From DATLAN01 sp035527455 (GTDB lineage: Bacteria > Planctomycetota > Planctomycetia > Pirellulales > Thermoguttaceae): a stretch of DNA of 15,026 bases. The stretch's first letter is position 1. Each line of letters begins with the position of its first letter. The position numbers were made by a program, and so were the translations under genes. Of the stretch, positions 8,267 to 14,636 are shown one piece after another. The notes under the pieces are model-generated. The model saw only the letters and a list, made by a program, of their open reading frames with translations, did no database searches and was not told the DNA's origin. The stretch is from NCBI GenBank assembly GCA_035527455.1, contig DATLAN010000393.1, positions 1 through 15,026 of the forward strand, in the 5' to 3' direction.

Positions 8267-9142
8267 CTATTCCCGCACGCTGGCTTTGTCGGCCGTGGGG
8301 AAATCGTCGGGCACTTTCTGGGTGACCTCGCCGGTGGCCGCCCATTCCACGCCGCGCTGGAAGGTGGCGATGAAGGCCACGCTCGCCAGTTCTACGGGCG
8401 TGTGTCCCAGCGCGTTCTGGAACACGCGGCCGTCGCCGTACTTCACGGTGAACAACAACGGCTCGTGCTCGCCGGCGCCGCCCAACTCCTTCGGCGCAAA
8501 CGCGGTGGCCAACACGGTCAGGTTCTCGGCCGGTCCGCGGAGCCAGCCGTACAGCTCGTCGGGGACCTGCATGAAGGCCTCGGGCAGTCCTTTGGTGATG
8601 GGATGGTTCGGCTCGCGAATGACGATCTGGAACGGCTGCATCGGCCCGTGTCCGCCGCCGCGGCCGGGCGCCGTGTCGCGAACGATCTGTCCATCGCGCC
8701 AGCGGACGTACGGACCGGCCTGCTCGTTGCGGCCGCCCCAGCCGCCCAGGCCGATCATCTCGTTGTATTGCTTCCAGTTGGGAAACGCCGCACAGGCGAA
8801 GTGATGGATCACCAGCCCGCCGCCGCCCTTGACGTACTCGACCAGGGCGTCGTTCGTTTCTTCCGGCCATGAGTCGCCCTGGTAATTGCTGATCACCACG
8901 TCGTACGCGGCGAAGTTCGGCTTGAAACCGCTCATGTCTTCACCCTTCGCGGGCGAAGTGGCCACGTCGACCGTGAACAGCCCGGTTTCCTCCAACACCT
9001 TCTTCAGGACGGGCGAGGTCTCCGCCCATTTGTGACCGTTTTGACCGTCGACGATCAGGGCCTTGTGAGGCGGCGCCGCCACGGCGATCACGGTCATCAC
9101 GGCCCAAACTCCCAACGCGTGCAGCCAGCTTTTTCTCAACAT
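8267..9142 (-). CDS. Secreted ThuA-domain protein (trehalose-utilisation-like, class I amidotransferase-like fold)
   Basis: 291 residues. ATG at 9140-9142 is preceded by AGGAG (9150-9154 on the plus strand) with 7 nt spacing. The N-terminus has a signal peptide (MLRKSW, then a hydrophobic stretch to AVAA). The mature part fits the ThuA-like domain: KALIVDGQNGHKW near the start, YDVVISNYQGDSWPEE, then GGGLVIHHFACAAFPNW and a conserved late segment with GDGRVFQNALGHT. ThuA-like proteins are very common in planctomycetes. Proposed roles centre on carbohydrate metabolism, but the biochemistry of most is unknown, and a catalytic Cys as in true amidotransferases is not evident. It stands alone on this strand, convergent with the lyase-like gene, and could belong with it in polysaccharide use. 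The domain is sure; the function is not. Confidence 0.87.
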   Translation of the reverse strand: MLRKSWLHALGVWAVMTVIAVAAPPHKALIVDGQNGHKWAETSPVLKKVLEETGLFTVDVATSPAKGEDMSGFKPNFAAYDVVISNYQGDSWPEETNDALVEYVKGGGGLVIHHFACAAFPNWKQYNEMIGLGGWGGRNEQAGPYVRWRDGQIVRDTAPGRGGGHGPMQPFQIVIREPNHPITKGLPEAFMQVPDELYGWLRGPAENLTVLATAFAPKELGGAGEHEPLLFTVKYGDGRVFQNALGHTPVELASVAFIATFQRGVEWAATGEVTQKVPDDFPTADKASVRE

Positions 9143-9195
9143 CGAATTGCTCCTACTGTAGTTAGACCAACATCCCAGGTTGACGCGACTGCGCT

Positions 9196-9224
9196 AGTGT
9201 AGCACGCGGAAAGGTCGAATTGAA
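9196..9224 (-). promoter_or_regulatory. Candidate sigma70-type promoter for the ThuA gene
   Basis: On the minus strand TTCAAT (plus 9219-9224) and TACACT (plus 9196-9201) are separated by 17 nt, about 54 nt before the ATG. The matches to -35/-10 consensus are modest (3/6 and 4/6), so this is a weak call. Confidence 0.3.
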
Positions 9225-9266
9225 CCCGCGCCGGCCGAAGATTCCCCGTGAGGGGGGGCCGGCTCT

Positions 9267-9344
9267 GAAAATGGGGACTGACTCCGTCGACGACCGGTAT
9301 GGCCGTGGTGATTCGTGTTGCCGACGGTGCCTGTCCCCATTTTC
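9267..9344. repeat. REP-like imperfect palindrome upstream of the ThuA gene
   Basis: The left arm (9267-9289, starting GAAAATGGGGAC) and right arm (9322-9344, ending GTCCCCATTTTC) are reverse complements over 23 bp except for three positions. The loop of 32 nt is unpaired. The T-ending arm and GGGGAC core recall REP elements mobilised by RAYT-type (IS200/IS605-like) enzymes; no such gene is in the window. A half-copy, AAAAAGGGGAC, follows at 9370-9380. Confidence 0.75.
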
Positions 9345-9369
9345 GGGCGGCGACACCGCGGCACCGTGG

Positions 9370-9380
9370 AAAAAGGGGAC
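9370..9380 (+). repeat. Half-site of the same REP-like motif
   Basis: AAAAAGGGGAC lies just beyond the end of the HD-domain gene, whose stop is at 9389-9391 on the minus strand. Read from that gene it is GTCCCCTTTTT, a GC block followed by a T-run, so it may help terminate the three-gene minus-strand unit. There is no partner arm within about 20 nt. Confidence 0.4.
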
Positions 9381-9388
9381 AGTTTGAG

Positions 9389-9955
9389 CTACGACACCAG
9401 TCGTTCGAGCCGGCAAACGGCCCGGTCGAGTTCTTCGACCAGGGGCGTGCGGTCCGTCTGATCGAGCACGTCGAGCACGGCCCGGTGGTACCACAACGTG
9501 CCTTCACGGCCGCCGCGGAAACGCTCCCAGATCGTCGGGCCGTGGAGGCGATAGTCGGCCGTCAGGCTGCGGACGTTGTGCAGCTTGTCGGCCCCACAGA
9601 CCAGCCGCACGGAAGCGGATGCCCCGCGCAGACGCCGCAGATAGGCCTCCTTGCGCGGACGCCAAGGGGGCTTGGGCGTGGTGTCGGCATCGGTACACCC
9701 GTCGACGATCTCCACGACCTTGCGTCCGAACCGCCGGCGGATTTCCTCGCGCGTCGCCGCACCGCCCTGGTCCTCGATCGCGTCGTGCAACAGCGCCGCG
9801 ATCGCCTCGTCCTCGTCCGCCCCGTACTCCAAGGCAATCGCGGCGACGCCCAGCAGGTGCGCCACGTAGGGCACGCCGGACACCTTGCGCCGCTGGTCGG
9901 CGTGCAACGCGGCCGCGCAGCAGAGGGCTTCGCGAAAACGGTCGGAGAGGTTCAT
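9389..9955 (-). CDS. Stand-alone HD-domain hydrolase of the SpoT/Mesh1 type (small alarmone hydrolase)
   Basis: 188 residues and only the hydrolase module: no RelA/SpoT synthetase, TGS or ACT domain. The SpoT/Mesh1 HD signature is complete: HADQRRKVSGVPYVAH (His18, His33), ALLHDAIED (His57-Asp58, Glu61-Asp62), FGRKVVEIVDGCT, and DKLHNVRSL (Asp123). In the family the His/Asp residues bind Mn2+ and the Glu-Asp pair is needed for removing the 3'-pyrophosphate of (p)ppGpp. Alarmone hydrolysis in the cytoplasm is therefore likely; Mesh1-type NADPH phosphatase activity is an alternative. The start ATG (9953-9955) is 9 nt after the stop of the cytochrome gene. The nearest SD-like GGGAG lies 15 nt away, within the upstream gene, so translational coupling is likely. 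It is the last gene of the three-gene cluster. Confidence 0.85.
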   Translation of the reverse strand: MNLSDRFREALCCAAALHADQRRKVSGVPYVAHLLGVAAIALEYGADEDEAIAALLHDAIEDQGGAATREEIRRRFGRKVVEIVDGCTDADTTPKPPWRPRKEAYLRRLRGASASVRLVCGADKLHNVRSLTADYRLHGPTIWERFRGGREGTLWYHRAVLDVLDQTDRTPLVEELDRAVCRLERLVS

Positions 9956-9964
9956 GCCGATATG

Positions 9965-10531
9965 CTACTGCTCCCTCGGCTTGATCCAATGGCGGCCGTG
10001 GCAATCGGTACAGACGCCGGCGACCTCGATCGGGCGGCCCTTGATCGCCTCTTGGGCCTTTTGCCCTTCGGCCAAATGGGCCAAGCGCTTCTTCGTCGCC
10101 AAATCGGCGTGTTTTTTCCGATCGTGGCACTGGCCGCACATGGGGTCGATTTCCGCCTTCGGGTAGACGACGTCCGGCGGCGTGGCTCCGATGTACTCGT
10201 TCTCCGTATGCGGGACGCTCGGCCCGTGGCAGGTGCCGCACCAGACCTTCGCCTTGGCGTGCGCGGCGGCCAGCTTCTCCTGGAGGAACGGCATGTGGCA
10301 GACGTAGCAGGCGTCGTTCGACTTCACCTCGACCTGCGGCTCCGTCGTAGGCGGCAGTGCACCGGGAGTTTCGGCCGAACCAGGTGCCGTGTCGATGCGA
10401 CAAGAGCCGCCGCCATTGCTGGTTCGGACTTTCTCCTGAGAAACGCCGCCTGAGCCGGCGAAGTGCCAGATCCCGACACCGGTCGCGATCGTCAGGAGCA
10501 TGGCGATCGTCGCGCGCAAGTAGCCTTTCAT
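9965..10531 (-). CDS. Small membrane-anchored tetraheme c-type cytochrome
   Basis: 188 residues. An N-terminal hydrophobic segment (about 6-26, basic MKGYLR before it) acts as uncleaved anchor or signal peptide. Four CxxCH heme-binding motifs follow: CYVCH (75-79), CGTCH (98-102), CGQCH (132-136) and CTDCH (174-178). Further His residues (91, 108, 141, 152, 181) could be distal ligands. The spacing and size resemble small multiheme electron carriers of the NrfH/NapC or cytochrome c3-like kind, but no specific family is claimed. It must be matured outside the cytoplasm, so it acts in the periplasm. The start has AAGGAG (plus 10536-10541) 4 nt upstream, in the 10-nt gap after the aldo/keto reductase gene. 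The partner and electron route are unknown. Confidence 0.85.
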   Translation of the reverse strand: MKGYLRATIAMLLTIATGVGIWHFAGSGGVSQEKVRTSNGGGSCRIDTAPGSAETPGALPPTTEPQVEVKSNDACYVCHMPFLQEKLAAAHAKAKVWCGTCHGPSVPHTENEYIGATPPDVVYPKAEIDPMCGQCHDRKKHADLATKKRLAHLAEGQKAQEAIKGRPIEVAGVCTDCHGRHWIKPREQ

Positions 10532-10541
10532 CGGACTCCTT

Positions 10542-11576
10542 CTATACGTATTCCCACTTGCGCAACCACTGGTACTGCGGCGGAAGCCGATCGAAAAGCC
10601 CTCGCGTCCGGGCGGCCAGCTCTTGCAGGTCCTCTGCGGTCAAGGCCACGTCGCGGGTGTACGAGGCCCGGACGTTCTCCTCGATCTGCTCGACGTTCTT
10701 CACGCCCGGGATGGCGGCCGAGAGATGGGGCGTCGAGAGGACTTTCTTGAGATGCTTCACCGTGCCGCCTTCGGCCAGGAAGCCGGCCGAGAGCGGCTTG
10801 ATGGCGACCACGCCCAGGTCCTGCCGCTTGCACGCGGCCAACGCGCCGCTCTCGGTCTCTTGGGTCATGGTGAAATAGGGAAACAGCACCATGCTGATCT
10901 TGCCGCTGGGGTGGGCCGCGATCTCTTGGATCTTCTCGGGGTTGTGGTTCGAGACGCCGAGGAAGCGGACCTTGCCTGCCTTGTGCATGACCTCGAAGGC
11001 CGCGACCATCTCGTCGAGCTGCGTGCAGCTTACCGGACGCCAGACGTCGAGATAGTCGGTGTGATAGTCGCGAAGCCGATTGTCGACGAGCCGGAGCCAG
11101 TGCTGCTGGAGCGATTCGCCCTCCTGGCGGCGTTCTTCGGGAAACCCGGTCGCCCAACTGTCGAAGCTGATGTGGAACTTCTCGCGGAGCTTCAGTTCCT
11201 TCAGCGCTTGTCCGTAGATTCGGCACTCCTTGGCCATGTCGGTATCGACGAAGTTGACGCCCAGTTCGTGTGCCCTGGCGAGGACCTCCCTGCGGTTGGC
11301 CACGATTTCGTCGGGATTGTCCAGGGCACTGGGGTTTTGAGGAATCTGGGGACAGTGGCCGCCGAGGCCGAGTTCCGAGATCCAGAGGTTCGTCTTGCCC
11401 AATCGCCGATAGCCCATCTTCGCGTTGTAGCCGAGGACCTGTTGGGGATCCAATTTCGGCTCGGGCGCGATCTCCGCCGCAACGGCCTTCCCGGCGGCCC
11501 CGGTCGCCGCGGCGGCCACCATCAGCGAACCGGCCTTGTGGAACTCGCGACGGGTGACCCTCTCTCGCTTCATCAT
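10542..11576 (-). CDS. Tat-exported aldo/keto reductase family protein with altered catalytic residues
   Basis: 344 residues from ATG at 11574-11576. This start is chosen because AAAGGAG (plus 11582-11588) is 5 nt upstream and the protein then opens with a twin-arginine signal (TRREFHKAG, then an Ala-rich segment to about 34); a longer upstream reading adds non-conserved residues. The body is an AKR TIM barrel: YRRLGKTNLWISELGLGG, NFVDTDMAKECRIYG, VRFLGVSNHNPEKI, VVAIKPLSAG, and AIPGVKNVEQIEENV. Canonical AKRs use an Asp-Tyr-Lys-His tetrad. Asp111 and Tyr121 are kept, but the expected Lys position is Asp139 (HISFDSW) and the expected His is Trp179 (DYLDVWRP). A C-terminal ferredoxin-like extension is absent. 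It is first of a cluster with a cytochrome, so an exported redox role is inferred; normal NADPH-dependent reduction is doubtful. Confidence 0.87.
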   Translation of the reverse strand: MMKRERVTRREFHKAGSLMVAAAATGAAGKAVAAEIAPEPKLDPQQVLGYNAKMGYRRLGKTNLWISELGLGGHCPQIPQNPSALDNPDEIVANRREVLARAHELGVNFVDTDMAKECRIYGQALKELKLREKFHISFDSWATGFPEERRQEGESLQQHWLRLVDNRLRDYHTDYLDVWRPVSCTQLDEMVAAFEVMHKAGKVRFLGVSNHNPEKIQEIAAHPSGKISMVLFPYFTMTQETESGALAACKRQDLGVVAIKPLSAGFLAEGGTVKHLKKVLSTPHLSAAIPGVKNVEQIEENVRASYTRDVALTAEDLQELAARTRGLFDRLPPQYQWLRKWEYV

Positions 11577-11581
11577 GCCGA

Positions 11582-11588
11582 CTCCTTT
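11582..11588 (-). promoter_or_regulatory. Shine-Dalgarno site that fixes the aldo/keto reductase start
   Basis: AAAGGAG on the minus strand lies 5 nt before ATG 11574-11576 and 8 nt before the next in-frame ATG (11571-11573). It supports a start at one of these two and rules against the in-frame upstream ATG at 11631-11633. Confidence 0.75.
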
Positions 11589-11638
11589 GCATTGTGCCCT
11601 TGGACTCGATCCAGGCTTCCAGGCTTCCAGCACCGGCT

Positions 11639-11667
11639 ATCCTAACACGCCGCCGCTTCTCCGTCCA
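11639..11667 (-). promoter_or_regulatory. Candidate promoter of the aldo/keto reductase-cytochrome-HD cluster
   Basis: On the minus strand TGGACG (plus 11662-11667) and TAGGAT (plus 11639-11644) are 17 nt apart, each 4/6 to the sigma70 consensus. It lies about 63 nt before the start codon. Weak, sequence-only call. Confidence 0.3.
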
Positions 11668-11697
11668 CCATCGGGGCAGATCGTACGGCCCGACCTC

Positions 11698-11726
11698 TTG
11701 CAGCGCTTCGCCGCTAGAGCTATACT
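11698..11726 (+). promoter_or_regulatory. Candidate promoter of the first kinase-like gene
   Basis: TTGCAG (11698-11703), a 17-nt spacer and TATACT (11721-11726; 5/6 to the -10 consensus) lie in the divergent region between the reductase cluster and the kinase-like genes. A transcript starting near 11733 would carry the repeat at 11752-11800 in its leader. Confidence 0.38.
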
Positions 11727-11751
11727 TCAATCGACGCGTGCGGCCGCACAA

Positions 11752-11800
11752 CCTCGTTCGAAGCGACCGCCTCGTTCGTAGTGACCGCATTCATGCGGTC
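11752..11800 (+). repeat. 18-bp-period direct repeat ending in a perfect palindrome
   Basis: CCTCGTTCGAAGCGACCGC (11752-11770) is repeated with two changes at 11770-11788. The second copy runs into GACCGCATTCATGCGGTC (11783-11800), a perfect 8-bp palindrome with TC at its centre. It sits 47 nt before the start codon of the first kinase-like gene, inside its presumed 5' leader. Confidence 0.8.
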
Positions 11801-11847
11801 TTGCGCCTTGAGAAACCTACACTTCAGCGTGACGGGAGCATGACGAC

Positions 11848-13044
11848 ATGAGCGACCTCGATCAGCTCCGCCGGCAACTCGTCGACAGCCAGCTTATGAC
11901 CGACGAGCAGACCGAAGAGCAGATCCGCCGATGGCAGGACGAAACCGGCGCCGCCGAAGACGCTCCCGGCGACGAACTGATCGGCTGGCTGGTCGAGCAG
12001 CAACTGCTCACGGAGTTCCAGGGCGACGCATTGCGGGCGGGTCATACCGGGCCGTTCCTGCTCGGGCCGTACAGGGTGTTCCAGCGGCTGGCCGCCGGCC
12101 GCCTGGGGAACATCTATCGGGCGGTCCACGAGGAACTCGACCAGCCGGTCAGCTTGAAGGTCTTTCCCAGCTCGCTGAAGGACGACCCCGAAAAGGTCGC
12201 CCGAATGCAGCGCGAGTGCCGCGCCAACGTCGAGTTGGAACACCCGAATCTGATGCGGACGTTCCAGATCGGCGTGGCCGGCGGCGTCTACTACCTGGCG
12301 TTCGAGGACCTCAAGGGCGAGACGCTCCGGGACCGCCTCGACCGCGAGGGCCCGCTGTCCTGCGAGGAGACGTGCCGGCTGATGCGCCAGGCCGCGTTGG
12401 GACTTGCCCACATCCACGAGAAAGGGCTCGTCCATCGCGACGTCTGCCCGAGTAACATGTGGATCACCGAAGGCGGAACGCTGAAGATCATGGAACTGGG
12501 CGCCGTCCGCGACGCGTTGGGACAGGTCTTCTTGCCGGAAGATCGGCAGGTCACGATCACCGACGCGGTGATCGGCACCTTCGACTACATGGCCCCGGAA
12601 CAGGCCCAGGACGCCCACACGGCCGACCATCGCAGCGACATCTACTCGCTGGGTTGCACGACGTACGAATGCCTGACGGGCAAGCCGCCGTTCGTGGAGA
12701 AGAATCCCATCCGCATGGTGATGCGCCACGCGGCCGAGACGCCGGCCCCGTTGGCCGAGAAGGTCGAAGGCATTCCGCCGCAACTTGTCGAGACGGTCGA
12801 GTCCATGCTGGCGAAGTCGCCCTCCGAGCGGTTCCAGAACGCGGTCGACGTGGCCTGGTCGCTGGAGCCGCTGATGGACGCCGAGGCCGCCGAGCCGGAG
12901 GAAGAGGACGAGGTCCGCGAGGAGTTCCTCCAGTGGCTGGTCGAGGTCGAAGGGCCGACGGTGCCGAAGGTCCGCGAGAGCCGCTCACCCGAGTTGGCCG
13001 GTTTCCTCGACTGGCTGGCCGACGGACGGCCAACGGTCGAATGA
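11848..13044 (+). CDS. Ser/Thr-kinase-like protein, probable pseudokinase (HRDVCPSN, ELG)
   Basis: 398 residues; ATG at 11848 preceded by GGGAG (11834-11838) with 9 nt spacing. Residues 1-72 are the helical N-terminus common in planctomycete kinases (ELIGWLVEQQLLTEFQ, then GPFLLGPYRV). The kinase domain covers about 73-343: degenerate glycine loop AAGRLGNIY (first Gly is Ala), VAIK Lys104 (SLKVF), alpha-C Glu near 123, HRD at 196-198, Asn203, APE at 249-251, and DIYSLG. Two key positions differ from active Hanks kinases: the catalytic-loop Lys is Cys200 (HRDVCPSN) and the DFG motif is ELG (216-218). Mg-ATP phosphotransfer is therefore doubtful, and a scaffold or sensor role is likely. An acidic linker follows, then two FLxWL repeats at the C-terminus (360-364, 386-390). 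No membrane segment is seen. A related kinase-like gene lies downstream. Confidence 0.9.
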   Translation: MSDLDQLRRQLVDSQLMTDEQTEEQIRRWQDETGAAEDAPGDELIGWLVEQQLLTEFQGDALRAGHTGPFLLGPYRVFQRLAAGRLGNIYRAVHEELDQPVSLKVFPSSLKDDPEKVARMQRECRANVELEHPNLMRTFQIGVAGGVYYLAFEDLKGETLRDRLDREGPLSCEETCRLMRQAALGLAHIHEKGLVHRDVCPSNMWITEGGTLKIMELGAVRDALGQVFLPEDRQVTITDAVIGTFDYMAPEQAQDAHTADHRSDIYSLGCTTYECLTGKPPFVEKNPIRMVMRHAAETPAPLAEKVEGIPPQLVETVESMLAKSPSERFQNAVDVAWSLEPLMDAEAAEPEEEDEVREEFLQWLVEVEGPTVPKVRESRSPELAGFLDWLADGRPTVE

Positions 13045-13046
13045 GA

Positions 13047-13118
13047 GTTGTCAGTTGTCAGTTTTCAGTTGTCAGTTGTCAGTTTTGAGTTGTCAGTTGT
13101 CAGTTGTCAGTTGTCAGT
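13047..13118 (+). repeat. Left heptamer array, GTTGTCA x10
   Basis: Ten consecutive heptamers from 13047 to 13116: eight exact GTTGTCA, one GTTTTCA and one GTTTTGA, followed by GT. It starts 3 nt after the stop codon. Such short tandemly repeated repetitive sequences are known from cyanobacteria and also occur between planctomycete genes; their function is unknown. Confidence 0.95.
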
Positions 13119-13173
13119 GACGGGGGTGTTGACGGGGTTTGGCGAAGGGAACGCGAGAACGACGAAACAAACG

Positions 13174-13195
13174 CCCCCGGACTGCGTTCCGGGGG
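13174..13195. repeat. GC-rich hairpin 1 in the spacer core
   Basis: CCCCCGGA (13174-13181) pairs perfectly with TCCGGGGG (13188-13195) across a 6-nt loop. No T-run follows. Confidence 0.8.
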
Positions 13196-13202
13196 GTGAG
13201 AC

Positions 13203-13224
13203 CCCGCCGACCGCAGTCGGCGGG
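13203..13224. repeat. GC-rich hairpin 2 in the spacer core
   Basis: CCCGCCGAC (13203-13211) pairs perfectly with GTCGGCGGG (13216-13224) across a CGCA loop, a 9-bp stem. It stands 7 nt after hairpin 1. Together the two could block transcription from the upstream gene into the next, although a T-run is missing. Confidence 0.8.
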
Positions 13225-13290
13225 CGTTCGGCTCCGATTGAAACCCTTCCGTTTCTCAGCAATCCTCCCCAACAAACGACCACCGAAAAA

Positions 13291-13346
13291 TGATTACTGA
13301 CAACTGAAAACTGACAACTGACAACTAATAACTGACAACTGAAAAC
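13291..13346 (-). repeat. Right heptamer array, TGACAAC-type, inverted relative to the left array
   Basis: From 13298 to 13346 there are seven heptamers: four exact TGACAAC (the reverse complement of GTTGTCA), two TGAAAAC and one TAATAAC; TGATTAC at 13291-13297 looks like a decayed eighth. The array ends 21 nt before the next start codon, so it lies in that gene's promoter or leader. Confidence 0.93.
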
Positions 13347-13367
13347 CGCCCCACCACCGCCCGCCCA

Positions 13368-14618
13368 ATGCCCGAGAAATTCAACCCTTACCACAAGTGG
13401 CTCGGCATTCCGCCGGAGGAACAGCCGCCGAACCATTATCGGCTGTTGGGTCTGAAGCTGTACGAAGGCGACGCCGACGTGATTTCCAACGCGTGCGACC
13501 AGCGGATGGCCCACGTGAAGTCGTTCGCCGCCGGCGCGCACGCCAAGGCGGCCGAGAAGATTCTCAATCGATTGGCGGCGGCCCGCGTCGGCTTGCTCGA
13601 TCGCCAGAGCAAGAGGGCCTACGACGAAGCGTTGCGTTCGATGCTCGCCCGCCGGGCCGAAGCGAAGGCCGGTTCCTCGGAAAGTGCGGCGATGGGCAAA
13701 GGCGACCAGTCCACCTTCGGCGAGTACCAGTTGCTCGAACTGACCGGCGGCGGCGGCACCGGGGCCATCTGGAAGGCGAAGCACCTGCGGCTCAATAAGC
13801 TGGTCACGCTCAAGACGATGCCGCCGGGGGCTTCCGACTCTTCGGAACTGGTCAAGCGGTTCCGACGCGAAATCAAGATCACCGCCCGGCTGAACCATCC
13901 GAACGTCGTCTCGGCGATCGACGCCGGTCAGCAGCAGGGCGTCCACTTCCTGGTGACGCACTACGTCCACGGGACCGATCTGCTGACGTTGGTGCGAGAA
14001 CGCGGCCCGTTGAGTCCCGAGCAGGCGATCGGCTACACGATCCAGGCGGCCCGTGGACTGAAATACCTGCACGAACAGGGGTTTTACCACCGGGACGTCA
14101 AGCCGGGCAACATCCTCCTGGACGAAGACGGCACGGTGAAAGTCTCGAACATGCTGCTGGCCCGGGCCGATGCGGCCGAGGACTCCCAGGACAGCCTTCA
14201 CGACACGCTGACTCGCTCGGGCCAGACCATGGGCACGGCCGACTACCTGGCTCCGGAACAGGCCATCGACGCCCACAGTGCGGATCATCGTTCGGACATC
14301 TACGCGCTGGGCTGCACGATGTATCGCCTGATCACCGGCCACGTGCCGTATCCTTTCGGCTCGCTGGTGCAGAAGGTGATTGCCCACCGCGATCATCCCG
14401 TCCCCTCGATGCGCGACGTCCGCGCCGACGTGCCCGGGTCGATCGACCACGTTTTCCAGAAGATGGCCGCCAAGCTTCCGCAAGACCGCTACCAGTCGAT
14501 GGACGAGGTGATCGCGGCGTTGGAAAGCCGTTCGGCCGGTTTCCCGCTCCCCTATCTGCTGATCGGCGGCGGCGTGGGATTGGTCCTGCTCGTCGTGCTG
14601 CTGATTCTGATCTTCTGA
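13368..14618 (+). CDS. J-domain-like/Ser-Thr-kinase-like tail-anchored protein with altered DFG (NML)
   Basis: 416 residues. Residues 5-90 form the planctomycete J-domain-like module: FNPYHKWLGIPPEEQPPNHY, DADVISNACDQRMAHV, LNRLAAARVGLLD and SKRAYDEAL. The kinase domain runs about 118-388: glycine loop GGGGTG (127-132), Lys149 (TLKTM), alpha-C Glu168, HRDVKPGN (241-248, fully canonical), APE at 295-297 and DIYALG. The DFG motif, however, reads NML (261-263), so the Mg-binding Asp is Asn. Activity is uncertain. The last 25 residues form a single hydrophobic segment (PYLLIGGGVGLVLLVVLLILIF region), which would tail-anchor the kinase domain on the cytoplasmic side of a membrane; no extracytoplasmic domain follows. 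There is no Shine-Dalgarno before ATG 13368. The start is supported by the conserved module that begins at once. Confidence 0.9.
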   Translation: MPEKFNPYHKWLGIPPEEQPPNHYRLLGLKLYEGDADVISNACDQRMAHVKSFAAGAHAKAAEKILNRLAAARVGLLDRQSKRAYDEALRSMLARRAEAKAGSSESAAMGKGDQSTFGEYQLLELTGGGGTGAIWKAKHLRLNKLVTLKTMPPGASDSSELVKRFRREIKITARLNHPNVVSAIDAGQQQGVHFLVTHYVHGTDLLTLVRERGPLSPEQAIGYTIQAARGLKYLHEQGFYHRDVKPGNILLDEDGTVKVSNMLLARADAAEDSQDSLHDTLTRSGQTMGTADYLAPEQAIDAHSADHRSDIYALGCTMYRLITGHVPYPFGSLVQKVIAHRDHPVPSMRDVRADVPGSIDHVFQKMAAKLPQDRYQSMDEVIAALESRSAGFPLPYLLIGGGVGLVLLVVLLILIF

Positions 14619-14636
14619 ACGGGAACGTCGGGAAAA

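Larger units (their letters stand above)
13045..13367. repeat. Intergenic spacer with two opposed heptamer arrays flanking two GC-rich hairpins
   Basis: This 323-nt gap contains no convincing gene. It begins directly after the TGA of the first kinase-like gene and ends at the ATG of the second. It holds, in order, ten GTTGTCA-type heptamers, a core with two strong hairpins, and seven or eight heptamers in the opposite orientation. The parts are listed separately. Any reading frame through it encodes only repeat-derived sequence. Confidence 0.85.

Noticed and set aside
9299..10453. Plus-strand open frame of 384 codons across the HD and cytochrome genes
   Set aside because: The minus strand carries complete HD and CxxCH motifs there; the plus-strand product has no recognisable pattern.
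11577..11633. N-terminal extension of the aldo/keto reductase to the ATG at 11631-11633
   Set aside because: The Shine-Dalgarno lies inside this stretch and the twin-arginine signal would no longer be N-terminal.
10623..11645. Plus-strand open frame opposite the aldo/keto reductase
   Set aside because: It is the complement of a well-supported gene and shows no motif or ribosome binding site.
13047..13346. CRISPR array
   Set aside because: The heptamers are contiguous with no unique spacers, the orientation flips midway, and no cas gene is present.
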